This document shows positions 1 through 7,181 of a stretch of 23,513 nucleotides of DNA, in pieces. A program made the position numbers and the translations under genes. The stretch lies in NCBI GenBank assembly GCA_021801885.1, contig JAKABL010000004.1:1-23513 (forward strand). Reading direction: 5' to 3'. The notes beneath the pieces are model-generated. The model had not been told where the DNA came from. It worked only from the letters and a program-made list of their open reading frames with translations, and did not search any database. This stretch comes from a bacterium. GTDB lineage: Bacteria > Patescibacteriota > Minisyncoccia > UBA6257 > 2-01-FULL-56-20. How positions within the stretch are numbered: position 1 is the first letter of the stretch; every line of letters starts with the position of its first letter.

Positions 1-2
1 AG

Positions 3-647
3 CTCCTCGCGCAAGTTGCGGTCGTGAGGTTTGACTGTTCGGTCCTCAATCTTGATGCAGTAAAGAGATTGCTCCATGTATGTGAGTACAGGCAACGGCA
101 TGGTATGAAGCCTTTCTTCGTATGCACTGGCGTTGATCCGAACGAGAAATTCAAAAACCAGCTCCACCACGTTCTCAAAATTGATCGCACAGTGGATCGC
201 GGCGATCATTTCGACCGACTTCACGCGTCCTTCAATCTTACGCGGTGGGGCCTTCAGATCGTACATCGGTGGTGGGTTGGTGAGACCATCTGTACGCCAG
301 GTGAAGAATTGTTTGGCGTAAACGTCTTCAATAACATGCGCACCGAATCATTGCCACTTTGCATGAAGGATAGTGTGGCATTGGATCAGATCGTCCGTGG
401 CAAAGTGCCCCAATCGGGAACCCAATGGGCTGAATCAATGAATGCGAATGCATGGGTCCTACGGCATGGATCACGCGCCAGCCCGCCATTGAAAAATCAC
501 TATCGGTTCAGTAAGAGGGCACTCAAACAGTCCATTTGGCGCTTAAGGTCCACGCTCTCAGCTGGTTTTGCAAGGGTGGGAGTGGAGATTGCTCCAGATC
601 ACATCATTGAGTCCATCCCGTGCGGACGAGAAGTCAAATACCGATGA
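3..647 (+). CDS. Unrecognised protein, 5' end outside window
   Basis: The frame is open from the left edge of the window to a TGA at 645-647, so the gene probably begins upstream. A GTG at 24 is the first internal start candidate (207 residues) but it has no ribosome-binding site in front. I do not recognise the family. The protein is soluble-looking, with no signal peptide or membrane segment, and it is rich in His, Trp and Arg, with a basic C-terminal third. Base composition is more AT-rich and codon choice less GC-biased than in the genes from 2398 onward, which suggests acquired DNA. Its stop overlaps the ATG of the next, truncated gene (ATGA at 644-647), a sign of translational coupling. 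The reading frame is long and the overlap is gene-like, so I think it is real, but no function can be given. Confidence 0.55.
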   Translation, partial: LLAQVAVVRFDCSVLNLDAVKRLLHVCEYRQRHGMKPFFVCTGVDPNEKFKNQLHHVLKIDRTVDRGDHFDRLHASFNLTRWGLQIVHRWWVGETICTPGEELFGVNVFNNMRTESLPLCMKDSVALDQIVRGKVPQSGTQWAESMNANAWVLRHGSRASPPLKNHYRFSKRALKQSIWRLRSTLSAGFARVGVEIAPDHIIESIPCGREVKYR

Positions 648-787
648 AACCCTCAGATATTCGTAGTGTGGGACCACATCGAGTGTTAATTGGTTACGGC
701 CGAGACGTAAATTATCTCAACACTCCAGATAATAATTCGATCATCATGCTAGGTGAGGTGCGGATTCCGGTGGATGTGGGCAGGTGA
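644..787 (+). pseudogene. 5' fragment of a gene coupled to the upstream gene, cut by repeat insertion
   Basis: An ATG at 644 overlaps the stop of the preceding gene by the classic ATGA arrangement. About 37 codons of ordinary-looking protein follow (start MKPSDIRSVGPHRV) before the frame enters the repeat cluster at about 755-763, where it reads through repeat DNA to a TGA at 785-787. The most economical reading is that this was the second gene of an operon and was broken when a mobile element inserted. Nothing downstream of the insertions continues it recognisably. The C-terminal stub at 2132-2290 has different base composition and need not belong to it. The family is not recognised. Confidence 0.45.
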
Positions 788-952
788 TTCCAGTGGATGT
801 GGGCACCGAAAACGCTCTGATGTGGGCAGGGATTCTGTTGTGATGTGGGCAGGATTCGGGGTTTGACCGTAATCGGTGCCCACAAGGAATGGAACGGGTG
901 CCCACATGGCGTAATCGGTGCCCACATGGAACGTAACGGTGGATGAGGGCAG
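763..952. repeat. Cluster of short direct and inverted repeats, probable IS21-family end remnant
   Basis: The core GATGTGGGCA recurs in forward orientation at about 763-784, 786-807, 817-830 and 831-853, with a diverged copy (GGATGAGGGCA) at about 935-952. The reverse complement (GGTGCCCACA) occurs at about 871-890, 896-908 and 911-930. Forward copies are often preceded by GATTC. Multiple terminal repeats of this style are typical of IS21-family elements, where they bind the IstA transposase. Here the forward and inverted groups lie back to back with no istA/istB genes between them, so it looks like an internally deleted element or fused end fragments. The IS21 assignment is from memory of the motif style; the repeats themselves are directly visible. 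Confidence 0.6.
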
Positions 953-1008
953 AGTTGGCGGAGCGGGGTTGGTAATTCTCGGCAGGTGTTTTCCTGAAGG
1001 CATGGCCT

Positions 1009-1028
1009 TGACCCCATATATTGGACAG
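1009..1028 (+). repeat. Left terminal inverted repeat of the IS3 element
   Basis: It begins TGACCCCA and continues to GGACAG. Aligned with the inverted right end it matches at 15 of 20 positions, with the mismatches in the central AT tract and the last base. Confidence 0.75.
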
Positions 1029-1056
1029 AAAGGTCGGATTGTCCAAAGATAATAAG

Positions 1057-1317
1057 ATGAAGAAATACCATCGGGTCCCGCCGGAGGTGAAGGAACAGAT
1101 CCTCCGCCGGATCAAGGAGGAAGGGGTCACGGTCGAAGTCGCGGCGAAGGACGCAGGCGTCCATCCGACGACCATATATGACTGGCTGGGAAAAGGGCTG
1201 AAAGGAGCGCCGACCTTGAGCGAGCTCGTGCGTCTCAAGCGCCAGAATGAGGAATTGCTCGCCCTCGTGGGCGAGCTCACGCTCAAGAACTCCCAGGCCC
1301 AAAAAAAGAATTGGTGA
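1057..1317 (+). CDS. IS3-family transposase OrfA (helix-turn-helix subunit)
   Basis: This encodes an 86-residue protein from the ATG at 1057. A TTG at 1021 lies almost inside the terminal repeat and is a less likely start. The N-terminal half is a transposase-8 type helix-turn-helix, with helix 1 around VPPEVKEQILRRIKEEG and the recognition region around AAKDAGVHPTTIYDWL. It is followed by a leucine-rich stretch (LSELVRLKRQNEELLALVGEL) expected to form the dimerising coiled coil of IS3 OrfA proteins. OrfA binds the terminal repeats. Its 3' end overlaps the orfB frame, and an A-AAA-AAG heptamer six bases before its stop should let some ribosomes shift -1 to make the OrfAB fusion that carries out transposition. 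Confidence 0.88.
   Translation: MKKYHRVPPEVKEQILRRIKEEGVTVEVAAKDAGVHPTTIYDWLGKGLKGAPTLSELVRLKRQNEELLALVGELTLKNSQAQKKNW
1302..1308 (+). other. Programmed -1 ribosomal frameshift site
   Basis: In the orfA frame the codons are CAA AAA AAG, which contain the canonical A-AAA-AAG slippery heptamer. The orfB frame is -1 relative to orfA and is open from this point onward. IS3-family elements typically use exactly this arrangement to produce OrfAB. Confidence 0.8.
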
Positions 1318-2120
1318 AAAAGAGAAAGCATACGAAAGCCGCGCTCGCCGCGCGACTCCGCGTTTCCCGTTCCAGCCTGTATTACGTATCGAAAAAGCTC
1401 CCGAAGGACTGGGCGCTCAAGAACAAAATTGAATCGGTGATGATGGAACATCCCGGATATGGGTCACCCAGAATCGCTATCGCGCTCAAGAGGAACCGCA
1501 AGGCGGTCGTCCGCGTCATGCACCTCTTCGGCCTCAAGGCATACCGCAGAAGGGGCAGAAGGCCAAGAAAGAAGGGCTATGCGAAGGGAGACTACCCCAA
1601 TCTCCTCAAAACCACCGTGCCTTCATATCCGCATCATGTCTGGGTCGCGGACTTCACGTACATCCCGTATCGCGGCAAATTCCTGTATCTCGCGACGGTG
1701 ATGGACGTGGCCACACGAGAGGTTGTGGGCATGGCGGTACAGACGCGGCACGGAGCCATGCTTGTGGTGCAGGCACTCTTCAGTGCGCTTGCACAGCACC
1801 CACGGCCCGTGATCTTCCATTCGGACAACGGGAGAGAATATGGATCGAAGGTGTTCACGAGAGCGCTCCGCAGGCTCGGCATCATGATCTCCCGGAGCGC
1901 CAAAAGCTCTCCGTGGGAAAACGGCTATCAGGAGTCCTTTTACTCGCAGTTCAAGGTGGACCTCGGTGATCCGGAACGGTTCAAAAGCGTGGGCGAACTC
2001 GTGTACGAGATCTATCACCTCATCTGGGAGTACAACCATATCCGCATCCATTCCGTCCTCAGGATGCCGCCGTTACGCTTCGCGGAACAGTACAAATTGT
2101 TCGTCGAAAAAGTGTCCTAA
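1311..2120 (+). CDS. IS3-family transposase OrfB (DDE integrase)
   Basis: This is the catalytic part of the transposase, about 269 residues. It has an HTH_21-type N-terminal region (GYGSPRIAIALKRN and the following helices) and an RNase H-fold rve integrase core. The DDE residues are visible: D114 in WVADFTYI, D172 in FHSDNGREY and E208 in ENGYQESF, giving the D-35-E spacing of the family. The end, HIRIHSVLRMPPLRFAEQY, is the usual IS3 C-terminal motif. A TTG at 1311 or a GTG at 1314 are possible independent starts, but translation is most likely as an OrfAB fusion through the frameshift at 1302-1308. The stop codon lies inside the right terminal repeat. No disruption is seen, so the element may still be active. 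Confidence 0.92.
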   Translation: MVKKRKHTKAALAARLRVSRSSLYYVSKKLPKDWALKNKIESVMMEHPGYGSPRIAIALKRNRKAVVRVMHLFGLKAYRRRGRRPRKKGYAKGDYPNLLKTTVPSYPHHVWVADFTYIPYRGKFLYLATVMDVATREVVGMAVQTRHGAMLVVQALFSALAQHPRPVIFHSDNGREYGSKVFTRALRRLGIMISRSAKSSPWENGYQESFYSQFKVDLGDPERFKSVGELVYEIYHLIWEYNHIRIHSVLRMPPLRFAEQYKLFVEKVS

Positions 2121-2131
2121 ATTTGGGGTCA
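2112..2131 (-). repeat. Right terminal inverted repeat of the IS3 element
   Basis: It ends GGGGTCA and contains TGTCC, matching the left end in inverted orientation. The orfB stop codon (2118-2120) lies within it. Confidence 0.75.
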
Positions 2132-2290
2132 TTGACACCGTACGGCTCCGACGCCTTCCAGCGTATCGTGAACGAACGTCGTCGCGAGTGCATCGATATC
2201 GTGCGTTACGGCGCATATCGGCCGGATCTTTTTGATCGTGCGGGAGATTTCATCGCACGCCTCAGACGCACGTTCGCGCGCGCACAATAG
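2132..2290 (+). pseudogene. C-terminal stub of a host gene broken at the IS3 right end
   Basis: Immediately after the IS right end, one frame runs for 52 codons to a TAG at 2288-2290. It has GC-biased codon use like the rest of the chromosome. It encodes an Arg-rich helical tail (for example DAFQRIVNERRRECIDIV and FIARLRRTFARAQ). The neighbouring frames have less coherent composition. A rho-independent terminator follows at once, as expected for the true 3' end of a gene. The N-terminal part is missing from the window, so the gene is inactivated or was moved. I cannot assign a family from so short a tail. Confidence 0.5.
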
Positions 2291-2296
2291 CGCGGG

Positions 2297-2340
2297 GCGC
2301 CACGAACTCCATCACGCGCCTCTTCGTGGGGCGCGTTTTT
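2297..2340 (+). terminator. Rho-independent terminator after the truncated gene
   Basis: A stem pairs GCGC..CACGAA (2297-2306) with TTCGTG..GCGC (2323-2334), with a small bulge, and is followed by a run of five T at 2336-2340. It separates the damaged left region from the secDF operon. Confidence 0.65.
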
Positions 2341-2360
2341 ATGTATCCACGCAGCAGGCC

Positions 2361-2389
2361 TTGAACTTTTCCTCCTCTTCTGATATCAT
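2361..2389 (+). promoter_or_regulatory. secDF promoter, nearly leaderless
   Basis: TTGAAC at 2361-2366, a 17-base spacer, and TATCAT at 2384-2389 preceded by TGA (extended -10). The -10 box ends only 8 bases before the secD ATG at 2398, so the predicted transcript has about 0-2 untranslated bases. Confidence 0.7.
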
Positions 2390-2397
2390 TTTTTCCT

Positions 2398-3690
2398 ATG
2401 AGGCGTCACCCGGGCCTTTTCCTTGCCATTATCATCATCGTCGCCATTGCGGCGGGATTTTTTGTGTGGCCGAAGGGGATCGGCGCAAAAGTGATGCCGT
2501 GGAAGCTCGGCCTCGACCTTGTGGGCGGAAGCCATCTTGTCTATAACGTCGATCTTTCCAATGTTTCCTCGAGCGATCAGGCTTCCGTGGTGGCGGGCCT
2601 CCGCGACGTCATCGCAAAACGCGTCAATCTTTTCGGCGTGAGCCAGCCGAACGTCTATACGGCCCAGTCCGGCAATCAGGCTCAGCTCGTTGTGGAACTT
2701 GCTGGCGTGAAGAACATTTCCGATGCGATCACGCAGATCGGTCAGACGCCGACGCTCGATTTTGTCGATGTGCGTCAGAACGGCACCACTACACAATACC
2801 GCCCCACGAACCTTACCGGCCAATACCTCACCGGTGCATCGGTCTCCCCGAACACGACGGGCGGGGGATATCTCATCAACTTCACCCTCAACAGCACCGG
2901 TGCCCAGATTTTCGATGAAATGACGAAGGCCGACGTCGGGAAGCAGATCTGTATCTTCGTCGATGGCGCCTTCATTATCCCGAACAATGCCGCAGAAAGC
3001 TGCCCGGTCGTGAATCAGGAAATCGCGAACGGTCAGGCGCAGATCAGCGGTCCCGATATCACGTTCGCGGTAGCGAATCAGATCGCCCAGCAGTTCAATG
3101 CCGGTGCGCTGCCGGCGCCGATCACCCTCATCAGCCAGCAGACGATCAGTCCGATGCTCGGCTCCAATTCTCTGAAGGATGTGCTGTTCGCCGGGCTCAT
3201 CGGCACCCTCCTCGTCATGCTGTTCATGATCTTCTATTACCGCATACTCGGCCTCTTTGCGGCGATGGCACTTGCGATCTACATCGTCTTTACGCTCGGC
3301 ATCTTCAAGCTGTTCGCCATCACTCTTTCGCTCGCGGGGTTGGCCGGCTTCATTCTTACGATCGGCATGGCCGTCGACGCGAACGTGCTCATCTTCGAGC
3401 GTATCAAGGAGGAATTGAAGCGGGGATTGCCGCGCGCCTCGGCGGTCGAAGAAGGGTTCCGTCGCGCATGGCCGTCCATCCGGGATTCAAACAGTTCGAC
3501 GATCATTACGGCGATCATTCTCTACTACTTCACCTCGAGTTTTGTCCGTGGGTTCGCGCTTACGCTCCTCATCGGCGTGATCATCTCGCTCTTCAGCGCG
3601 ATCACGACCACGCGCCTCTTTATGCGGCTTTTCATGCGCGACAAGAAAGGCGCATCTTCAACGAACCCCAAACCCGTATCCGCCCATTAA
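2398..3690 (+). CDS. secD: Protein translocase subunit SecD
   Basis: SecD works with SecF as a proton-driven accessory of the SecYEG channel and pulls exported proteins across the membrane. The protein is 430 residues, compact compared with the roughly 600 residues of E. coli SecD. It has an N-terminal membrane segment (about residues 7-24), the GLDLVGGSHLV motif at 38-48, a periplasmic region that is shortened relative to the classical P1 domain, then a C-terminal block of about five membrane helices. That block contains the characteristic GMAVDANVLIFERIKEELKRG-like signature near 323-342. The start is fixed by the promoter, whose -10 box lies just ahead of the ATG. secF follows after 10 bases, so the two form an operon. 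The C-terminus is a short basic tail. Assignment is secure. Confidence 0.96.
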   Translation: MRRHPGLFLAIIIIVAIAAGFFVWPKGIGAKVMPWKLGLDLVGGSHLVYNVDLSNVSSSDQASVVAGLRDVIAKRVNLFGVSQPNVYTAQSGNQAQLVVELAGVKNISDAITQIGQTPTLDFVDVRQNGTTTQYRPTNLTGQYLTGASVSPNTTGGGYLINFTLNSTGAQIFDEMTKADVGKQICIFVDGAFIIPNNAAESCPVVNQEIANGQAQISGPDITFAVANQIAQQFNAGALPAPITLISQQTISPMLGSNSLKDVLFAGLIGTLLVMLFMIFYYRILGLFAAMALAIYIVFTLGIFKLFAITLSLAGLAGFILTIGMAVDANVLIFERIKEELKRGLPRASAVEEGFRRAWPSIRDSNSSTIITAIILYYFTSSFVRGFALTLLIGVIISLFSAITTTRLFMRLFMRDKKGASSTNPKPVSAH

Positions 3691-3700
3691 TCACACCGCC

Positions 3701-4606
3701 ATGAACATCGTTGGACATAAGAAAATTTGGTTCACCATCTCCATCCTCTTCGTGGGTGCGGCGCTCATCGCCATAGGCATGTTCCGTTTTCAGGAAAGTC
3801 CCGAATTCACCGGCGGCACGCTTTGGGAGTTCACGGTGCCGGCGCAGAGCCTTTCGATCGCGGATGTGCAGCACGAGTTTGTGAACGGCCTCAAGATCAC
3901 GAACGCGCAGGTGGAATATGATCCCACAAACAGCTCTTTCCTTGTGACGTTCGGCACTTTGAATGAGGTCGGGCATCAGGCGGACCTCTCCATGCTCAAA
4001 GCGCAATGGCCTTCATTTGAGGAGTTGAGCTTCCAGTCCATCAGCCCTTCGATCGGCGCCACGCTCCTCCAGAAGTCGATCATGGCGATCATCCTCGTAC
4101 TCATCGGTATCTCGCTCTATATCGCGTTTGCGTTCCGCAAAGCATCGCGCCCTATCAGTTCCTGGAAATATGGCTGGATCACCCTCCTTACGCTTTTCCA
4201 TGACGTTTCGATTCCCGCAGGACTTCTCGCGATCCTTGGCTACCTGAAAGGCGTCCAGATCAATTCCGACTTCATCGTCGCACTCCTCGTCGTCATGGGA
4301 TTTTCGGTCCACGACACGATCGTCGTATTCGACCGCATCCGTGAAAACGTGTTGAATTATCGCGGCAAGAAGCCTTTTGCGGAAATCGTGAACGACAGCG
4401 TGAATCAGACCATGGCGCGTTCCATCAATACTTCGGTCACGCTCATTCTCGTGCTTCTCGCCCTGTATTTCATGGGTCCTGCGGACCTCCAGTATTTCGT
4501 ACTCACGCTTCTCGTGGGAGTGGTGACCGGTATCTATTCCTCAATCTTCATCGCAAGCCCTCTCCTCGTGGCGATCAGCCCGAAGGAAGTAAAGGCGGGA
4601 TCTTAG
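3701..4606 (+). CDS. secF: Protein translocase subunit SecF
   Basis: SecF is the partner of SecD in the SecDF membrane complex. The protein is 301 residues, the usual size. It opens with a membrane helix (about residues 10-26), followed by SPEFTGGTLWEF, which corresponds to the family's FxGG motif. A short periplasmic domain and five C-terminal helices follow. The signature VHDTIVVFDRIREN near residues 203-216 matches the canonical NDTIVVFDRIREN of SecF, with His in place of Asn. No ribosome-binding site is evident in the 10-base gap after secD, so expression probably depends on coupling. The gene ends just before the promoter of the next gene. Confidence 0.96.
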   Translation: MNIVGHKKIWFTISILFVGAALIAIGMFRFQESPEFTGGTLWEFTVPAQSLSIADVQHEFVNGLKITNAQVEYDPTNSSFLVTFGTLNEVGHQADLSMLKAQWPSFEELSFQSISPSIGATLLQKSIMAIILVLIGISLYIAFAFRKASRPISSWKYGWITLLTLFHDVSIPAGLLAILGYLKGVQINSDFIVALLVVMGFSVHDTIVVFDRIRENVLNYRGKKPFAEIVNDSVNQTMARSINTSVTLILVLLALYFMGPADLQYFVLTLLVGVVTGIYSSIFIASPLLVAISPKEVKAGS

Positions 4607-4615
4607 ACGGTTCGC

Positions 4616-4644
4616 TTGACTTATTTATTAGGCTTATCTATAAT
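4616..4644 (+). promoter_or_regulatory. Near-consensus promoter with normal leader
   Basis: TTGACT at 4616-4621, a 17-base spacer, and TATAAT at 4639-4644. The predicted start site near 4651 gives a leader of about 20 bases before the ATG at 4671. This is the strongest sigma-70-type promoter seen in the window. Confidence 0.8.
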
Positions 4645-4670
4645 AAAAAGACCGTTACAGAGATATTCCC

Positions 4671-5702
4671 ATGGCATCCATAGCAAAACTCGTCACTACC
4701 GCGGTCGCAGGCCTCAACCCCCGTCAAAAGGAGGTTATTTTTGCACGTTTCGGCCTTGATGGGAGGGGAAAGGGGCAGACGCTTGCGGCGATCGGCGATT
4801 CGCTCCATGTGACCCGCGAACGGGTACGCCAGATCGAAAACGGCGCCATCGTGGTCATCAAGCGCAATATCGGCCATAGCGCAGAGCTCGCCGCCGCGCT
4901 TGAAAAGATCCGTAAGTTCATCGCCGGAAAGGGCGGCGTTGCCAAGAAAACGGACGTCGTTCGCTATGCGGCGACGATTATTGGGGGCGCAAAGGAAAAT
5001 CATATAGATTTCCTCGCCGATGCATCCGACGTCTTTCATTTGTATCGCGAAGACGACGCATTCCATCCGTTCTACTATATTACGGACAAGGATCTTAAGA
5101 ACGCTAAAATGTTCGTCGAAGGATGGGTGGCCTTCCTTAAGGGGCGGAAAGAGCGAGTTTTTACGGAGTCGTATGAAGTGCAGCTCGCCGGATTCCTCAA
5201 AACAAAGACTATCGAGCGGACCATCGCGGAGAGCTATCTTTCCGTTTCCAAGCATATCCATGAGAATCCTTATGGCGATAAGGGTCTTCGCGATTGGCCG
5301 GAAATCAGCCCCTCCACGGTGCGCGACAAGATCTATCTCGTGCTCAAAAAGCATGGCGAGCCGCTCCATTTTGAGGATATCGCCACGCATATCAACCGCG
5401 CCAAATTCGACGGCGAGAAGGCGCTTGCGCCGACAGTGCACAACGAGCTCATCAAGGATGAGCGTTTCGTGCTTGTGGGGCGCGGCCTTTACGGCCTCAA
5501 GGAGCATGGTTATGAACCCGGTACCGCCCGCGAAGTGATTGCACGCGTCCTCAAAACCAGGGGGGCAATGGATACCTCGGAGGTCATGGATGCGGTCAAT
5601 CGGCAGCGTTTCTTCAAGCCCAACACGATCCTCATCAATCTTCAGAATCGAAATTATTTTGAGCGTATGCCCGACGGAAAGTATCGGGTGCGGGAGTCGT
5701 AG
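4671..5702 (+). CDS. Sigma-70 region 4 / HARE-type winged-helix regulator
   Basis: This 343-residue predicted DNA-binding protein is soluble, with no membrane segment. Residues about 14-66 form a sigma-70 region 4 helix-turn-helix: LNPRQKEVIFARFGL, then LAAIGDSLHVTRERVRQIENGA, which is the -35-recognition helix pattern. The middle (about 75-210) is helical and unassigned. Residues about 213-278 (STVRDKIYLVLKKHGEPLHFEDIATHI) fit a HARE-HTH winged helix, as found in the RNA polymerase delta subunit and in some restriction-associated proteins. A further winged-helix-like unit fills 283-343. Sigma region 2 is absent, so it cannot act as a standalone sigma factor of the usual kind. Such fusions are seen in CPR genomes. 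A role as a transcription accessory factor or repressor is inferred. It is transcribed from its own strong promoter. Confidence 0.85.
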   Translation: MASIAKLVTTAVAGLNPRQKEVIFARFGLDGRGKGQTLAAIGDSLHVTRERVRQIENGAIVVIKRNIGHSAELAAALEKIRKFIAGKGGVAKKTDVVRYAATIIGGAKENHIDFLADASDVFHLYREDDAFHPFYYITDKDLKNAKMFVEGWVAFLKGRKERVFTESYEVQLAGFLKTKTIERTIAESYLSVSKHIHENPYGDKGLRDWPEISPSTVRDKIYLVLKKHGEPLHFEDIATHINRAKFDGEKALAPTVHNELIKDERFVLVGRGLYGLKEHGYEPGTAREVIARVLKTRGAMDTSEVMDAVNRQRFFKPNTILINLQNRNYFERMPDGKYRVRES

Positions 5703-5802
5703 TCACTCCATCGTCCTCCGTACGATCGGCGCGCGCGATCGGCCGAACGTCTGCAATTGCGTCGTGCGGCATGGATGATTTCCTTATTTGCGGCGCGGAA
5801 CT

Positions 5803-5808
5803 TATAAT
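5803..5808 (+). promoter_or_regulatory. -10 box predicting a leaderless transcript
   Basis: A perfect TATAAT lies six bases before the ATG at 5815, so the predicted first transcribed base is the A of the start codon or a neighbour. No convincing -35 box is seen upstream. Confidence 0.6.
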
Positions 5809-5814
5809 GTATCC

Positions 5815-7161
5815 ATGGCCATTTTCTGGGGTATTCTCCATGATTCCCTGATCGCCCTTTCCTACACCTGGTGGATCTGGGTGTTTCTTCTCGTCGTTCC
5901 CTTGTTCACCGAGACGTGGATATTCTGGAAAAACGAGGAATTCCTCCATGGTATCGACTACGTACTGCTTGAACTTCGTATGCCGCGCGAAGTGAAGCGA
6001 AGTCCCATGGCAATGGAACAGGTCTTGGCCGCCATCCACGCTCTTCGCAATGCACCGAGCCTTTTCAGCGAAAAATGGATCAAAGGCGAGGTCACGATAC
6101 CATATTCCCTTGAGCTCGTTTCTCTCGGCGGGGAGGTGCATTTCTATGTGCGGGCGTTTCGCCAGCAGCAGAATCTTTTCGAGGCAGCGTTCTTTTCCTA
6201 TTATCCCGACGTGGAGGTCGTTGAAGTGGAGGACTACGTCAAAGATCTTCCGGAAAACGTTACCGAGCTCACCGAGACCGGGCATGATCTCTGGGGAACC
6301 GAGCTTTTGCTCGCGAAAGATGAGGGATATCCGATCAAAAGCTATCTGGATTTCGAATCGCCCGATGAGAATAAGCAGTATGATCCTATCTCGCATTTTT
6401 TGGAGGTCCTTGGCAAGGCGCAACGGGAAGAATTCCTGGGCATCCAGTTCGTGATTACACCCGCGAGCGACGAATGGCGGAAGCATACCGCACATCTCGT
6501 GGAATCCCTGCGCACGAACAAAAAGGAATCACACGGCGGCAGTCATGGCGGCGCATCGATCGGCTTGGAATTTCCCCATATTCTTCCCGTCTTCCCCGTT
6601 GCCGCGCACGACAAGAAGGAAGAGAATGATTTTTCCAAGACCCTCATGCGCACGCCCGTCGAAACCGACGTCCTTAAGGCGGTCCAGGAAAATCTCGCCT
6701 TTCCCGCATTCGAGACAGTGGTCCGCGTCCTCTATATCTCCCCGAAAGAGATATTTGCGAACGGTATTGCCCGCCGCGGCATTGTCGGCGCGTTCAATCA
6801 ATACGCCTCGCAGAACCTCAACTCCTTCGCGGGCAATCCTGCAACCGCCACGCGTCCCGGTTCCTTTTTCCTTCCGGGACGCCAGATTCTCCTCCGGAAG
6901 GAACGCATTCTTGCCGCATACCACCATCGCGAAGTGCCCCCGCACAATGAGATAGGGAGGAAAATCATGTCGCGTTTCATGAACCCTATGGGTTCCAAAC
7001 ACTTCATCCTTACGACCCGCTCACTCGCGACGCTTTTTCATCCGCCGACGTATCAGGTGCTCACCGCGCCCCATGTGAAGCGCATCGAGAGCCGCAAGGC
7101 GGGTCCTCCGGCGGGACTTGCGATCTATGGCGGCGAAGAAGAAATCGAAAAATATCGATAA
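5815..7161 (+). CDS. Large membrane-anchored protein of CPR VirD4-like cluster
   Basis: The protein is 448 residues. One hydrophobic segment at about residues 14-36 (rich in Trp) anchors it, followed by a long soluble part with a motif around LLELRMPREVKRSPMAMEQV at 51-70. I recognise this as a family repeatedly found next to VirD4/TraD-like ATPases in CPR genomes (I believe catalogued as a DUF8128-type domain), with no known biochemical role. A Gly/His/Ser-rich linker (around SHGGSHGG) divides the soluble part. An upstream TTG could extend the frame, but the promoter -10 box falls inside that extension, so the ATG at 5815 is preferred. It is the first gene of a cluster that continues with a membrane protein, a mini-protein and the ATPase. 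A structural role at the membrane for a DNA or protein translocation machine is inferred. Confidence 0.8.
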   Translation: MAIFWGILHDSLIALSYTWWIWVFLLVVPLFTETWIFWKNEEFLHGIDYVLLELRMPREVKRSPMAMEQVLAAIHALRNAPSLFSEKWIKGEVTIPYSLELVSLGGEVHFYVRAFRQQQNLFEAAFFSYYPDVEVVEVEDYVKDLPENVTELTETGHDLWGTELLLAKDEGYPIKSYLDFESPDENKQYDPISHFLEVLGKAQREEFLGIQFVITPASDEWRKHTAHLVESLRTNKKESHGGSHGGASIGLEFPHILPVFPVAAHDKKEENDFSKTLMRTPVETDVLKAVQENLAFPAFETVVRVLYISPKEIFANGIARRGIVGAFNQYASQNLNSFAGNPATATRPGSFFLPGRQILLRKERILAAYHHREVPPHNEIGRKIMSRFMNPMGSKHFILTTRSLATLFHPPTYQVLTAPHVKRIESRKAGPPAGLAIYGGEEEIEKYR

Positions 7162-7181
7162 CCGTTCATCACGATCCAACC

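Larger units (their letters stand above)
1009..2131 (+). mobile_element. IS3-family insertion sequence, apparently intact
   Basis: The element is about 1123 bp long and bounded by imperfect terminal inverted repeats that begin TGACCCCA and carry GGACA near their inner end. It contains the two overlapping IS3-type frames orfA and orfB and an A-AAA-AAG frameshift heptamer between them. The DDE triad of OrfB is present. The flanking bases (ending CCT on the left, starting TTG on the right) do not form a target-site duplication, so the copy either inserted long ago or was brought together with its neighbours by recombination or deletion. It lies directly beside the repeat cluster on the left and a truncated host gene on the right. 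Confidence 0.88.

Noticed and set aside
763..952. CRISPR array
   Set aside because: The repeats are about 10-20 bases, irregularly spaced, occur in both orientations and have no unique spacers of constant length. No cas genes are nearby.
744..1451. Minus-strand frames across the repeat cluster and orfA
   Set aside because: They span the repeat remnant and the IS boundary, which no natural gene would do. Their repetitive translations come from the short repeats.
4638..5507. Minus-strand open frame of 289 codons opposite the sigma-4/HARE gene
   Set aside because: Same shadow effect. The plus strand shows recognisable helix-turn-helix motifs and a consensus promoter.
5703..5802. Terminator in the GC-rich stretch after the sigma-4/HARE gene
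   Set aside because: GATCGG and CGCGCG segments can pair weakly, but there is no T tract and no stable unique stem.
5788..5814. TTG start for the 448-residue membrane protein
   Set aside because: The perfect TATAAT box at 5803-5808 would lie inside the coding region. The ATG at 5815 gives a normal membrane-anchor N-terminus.
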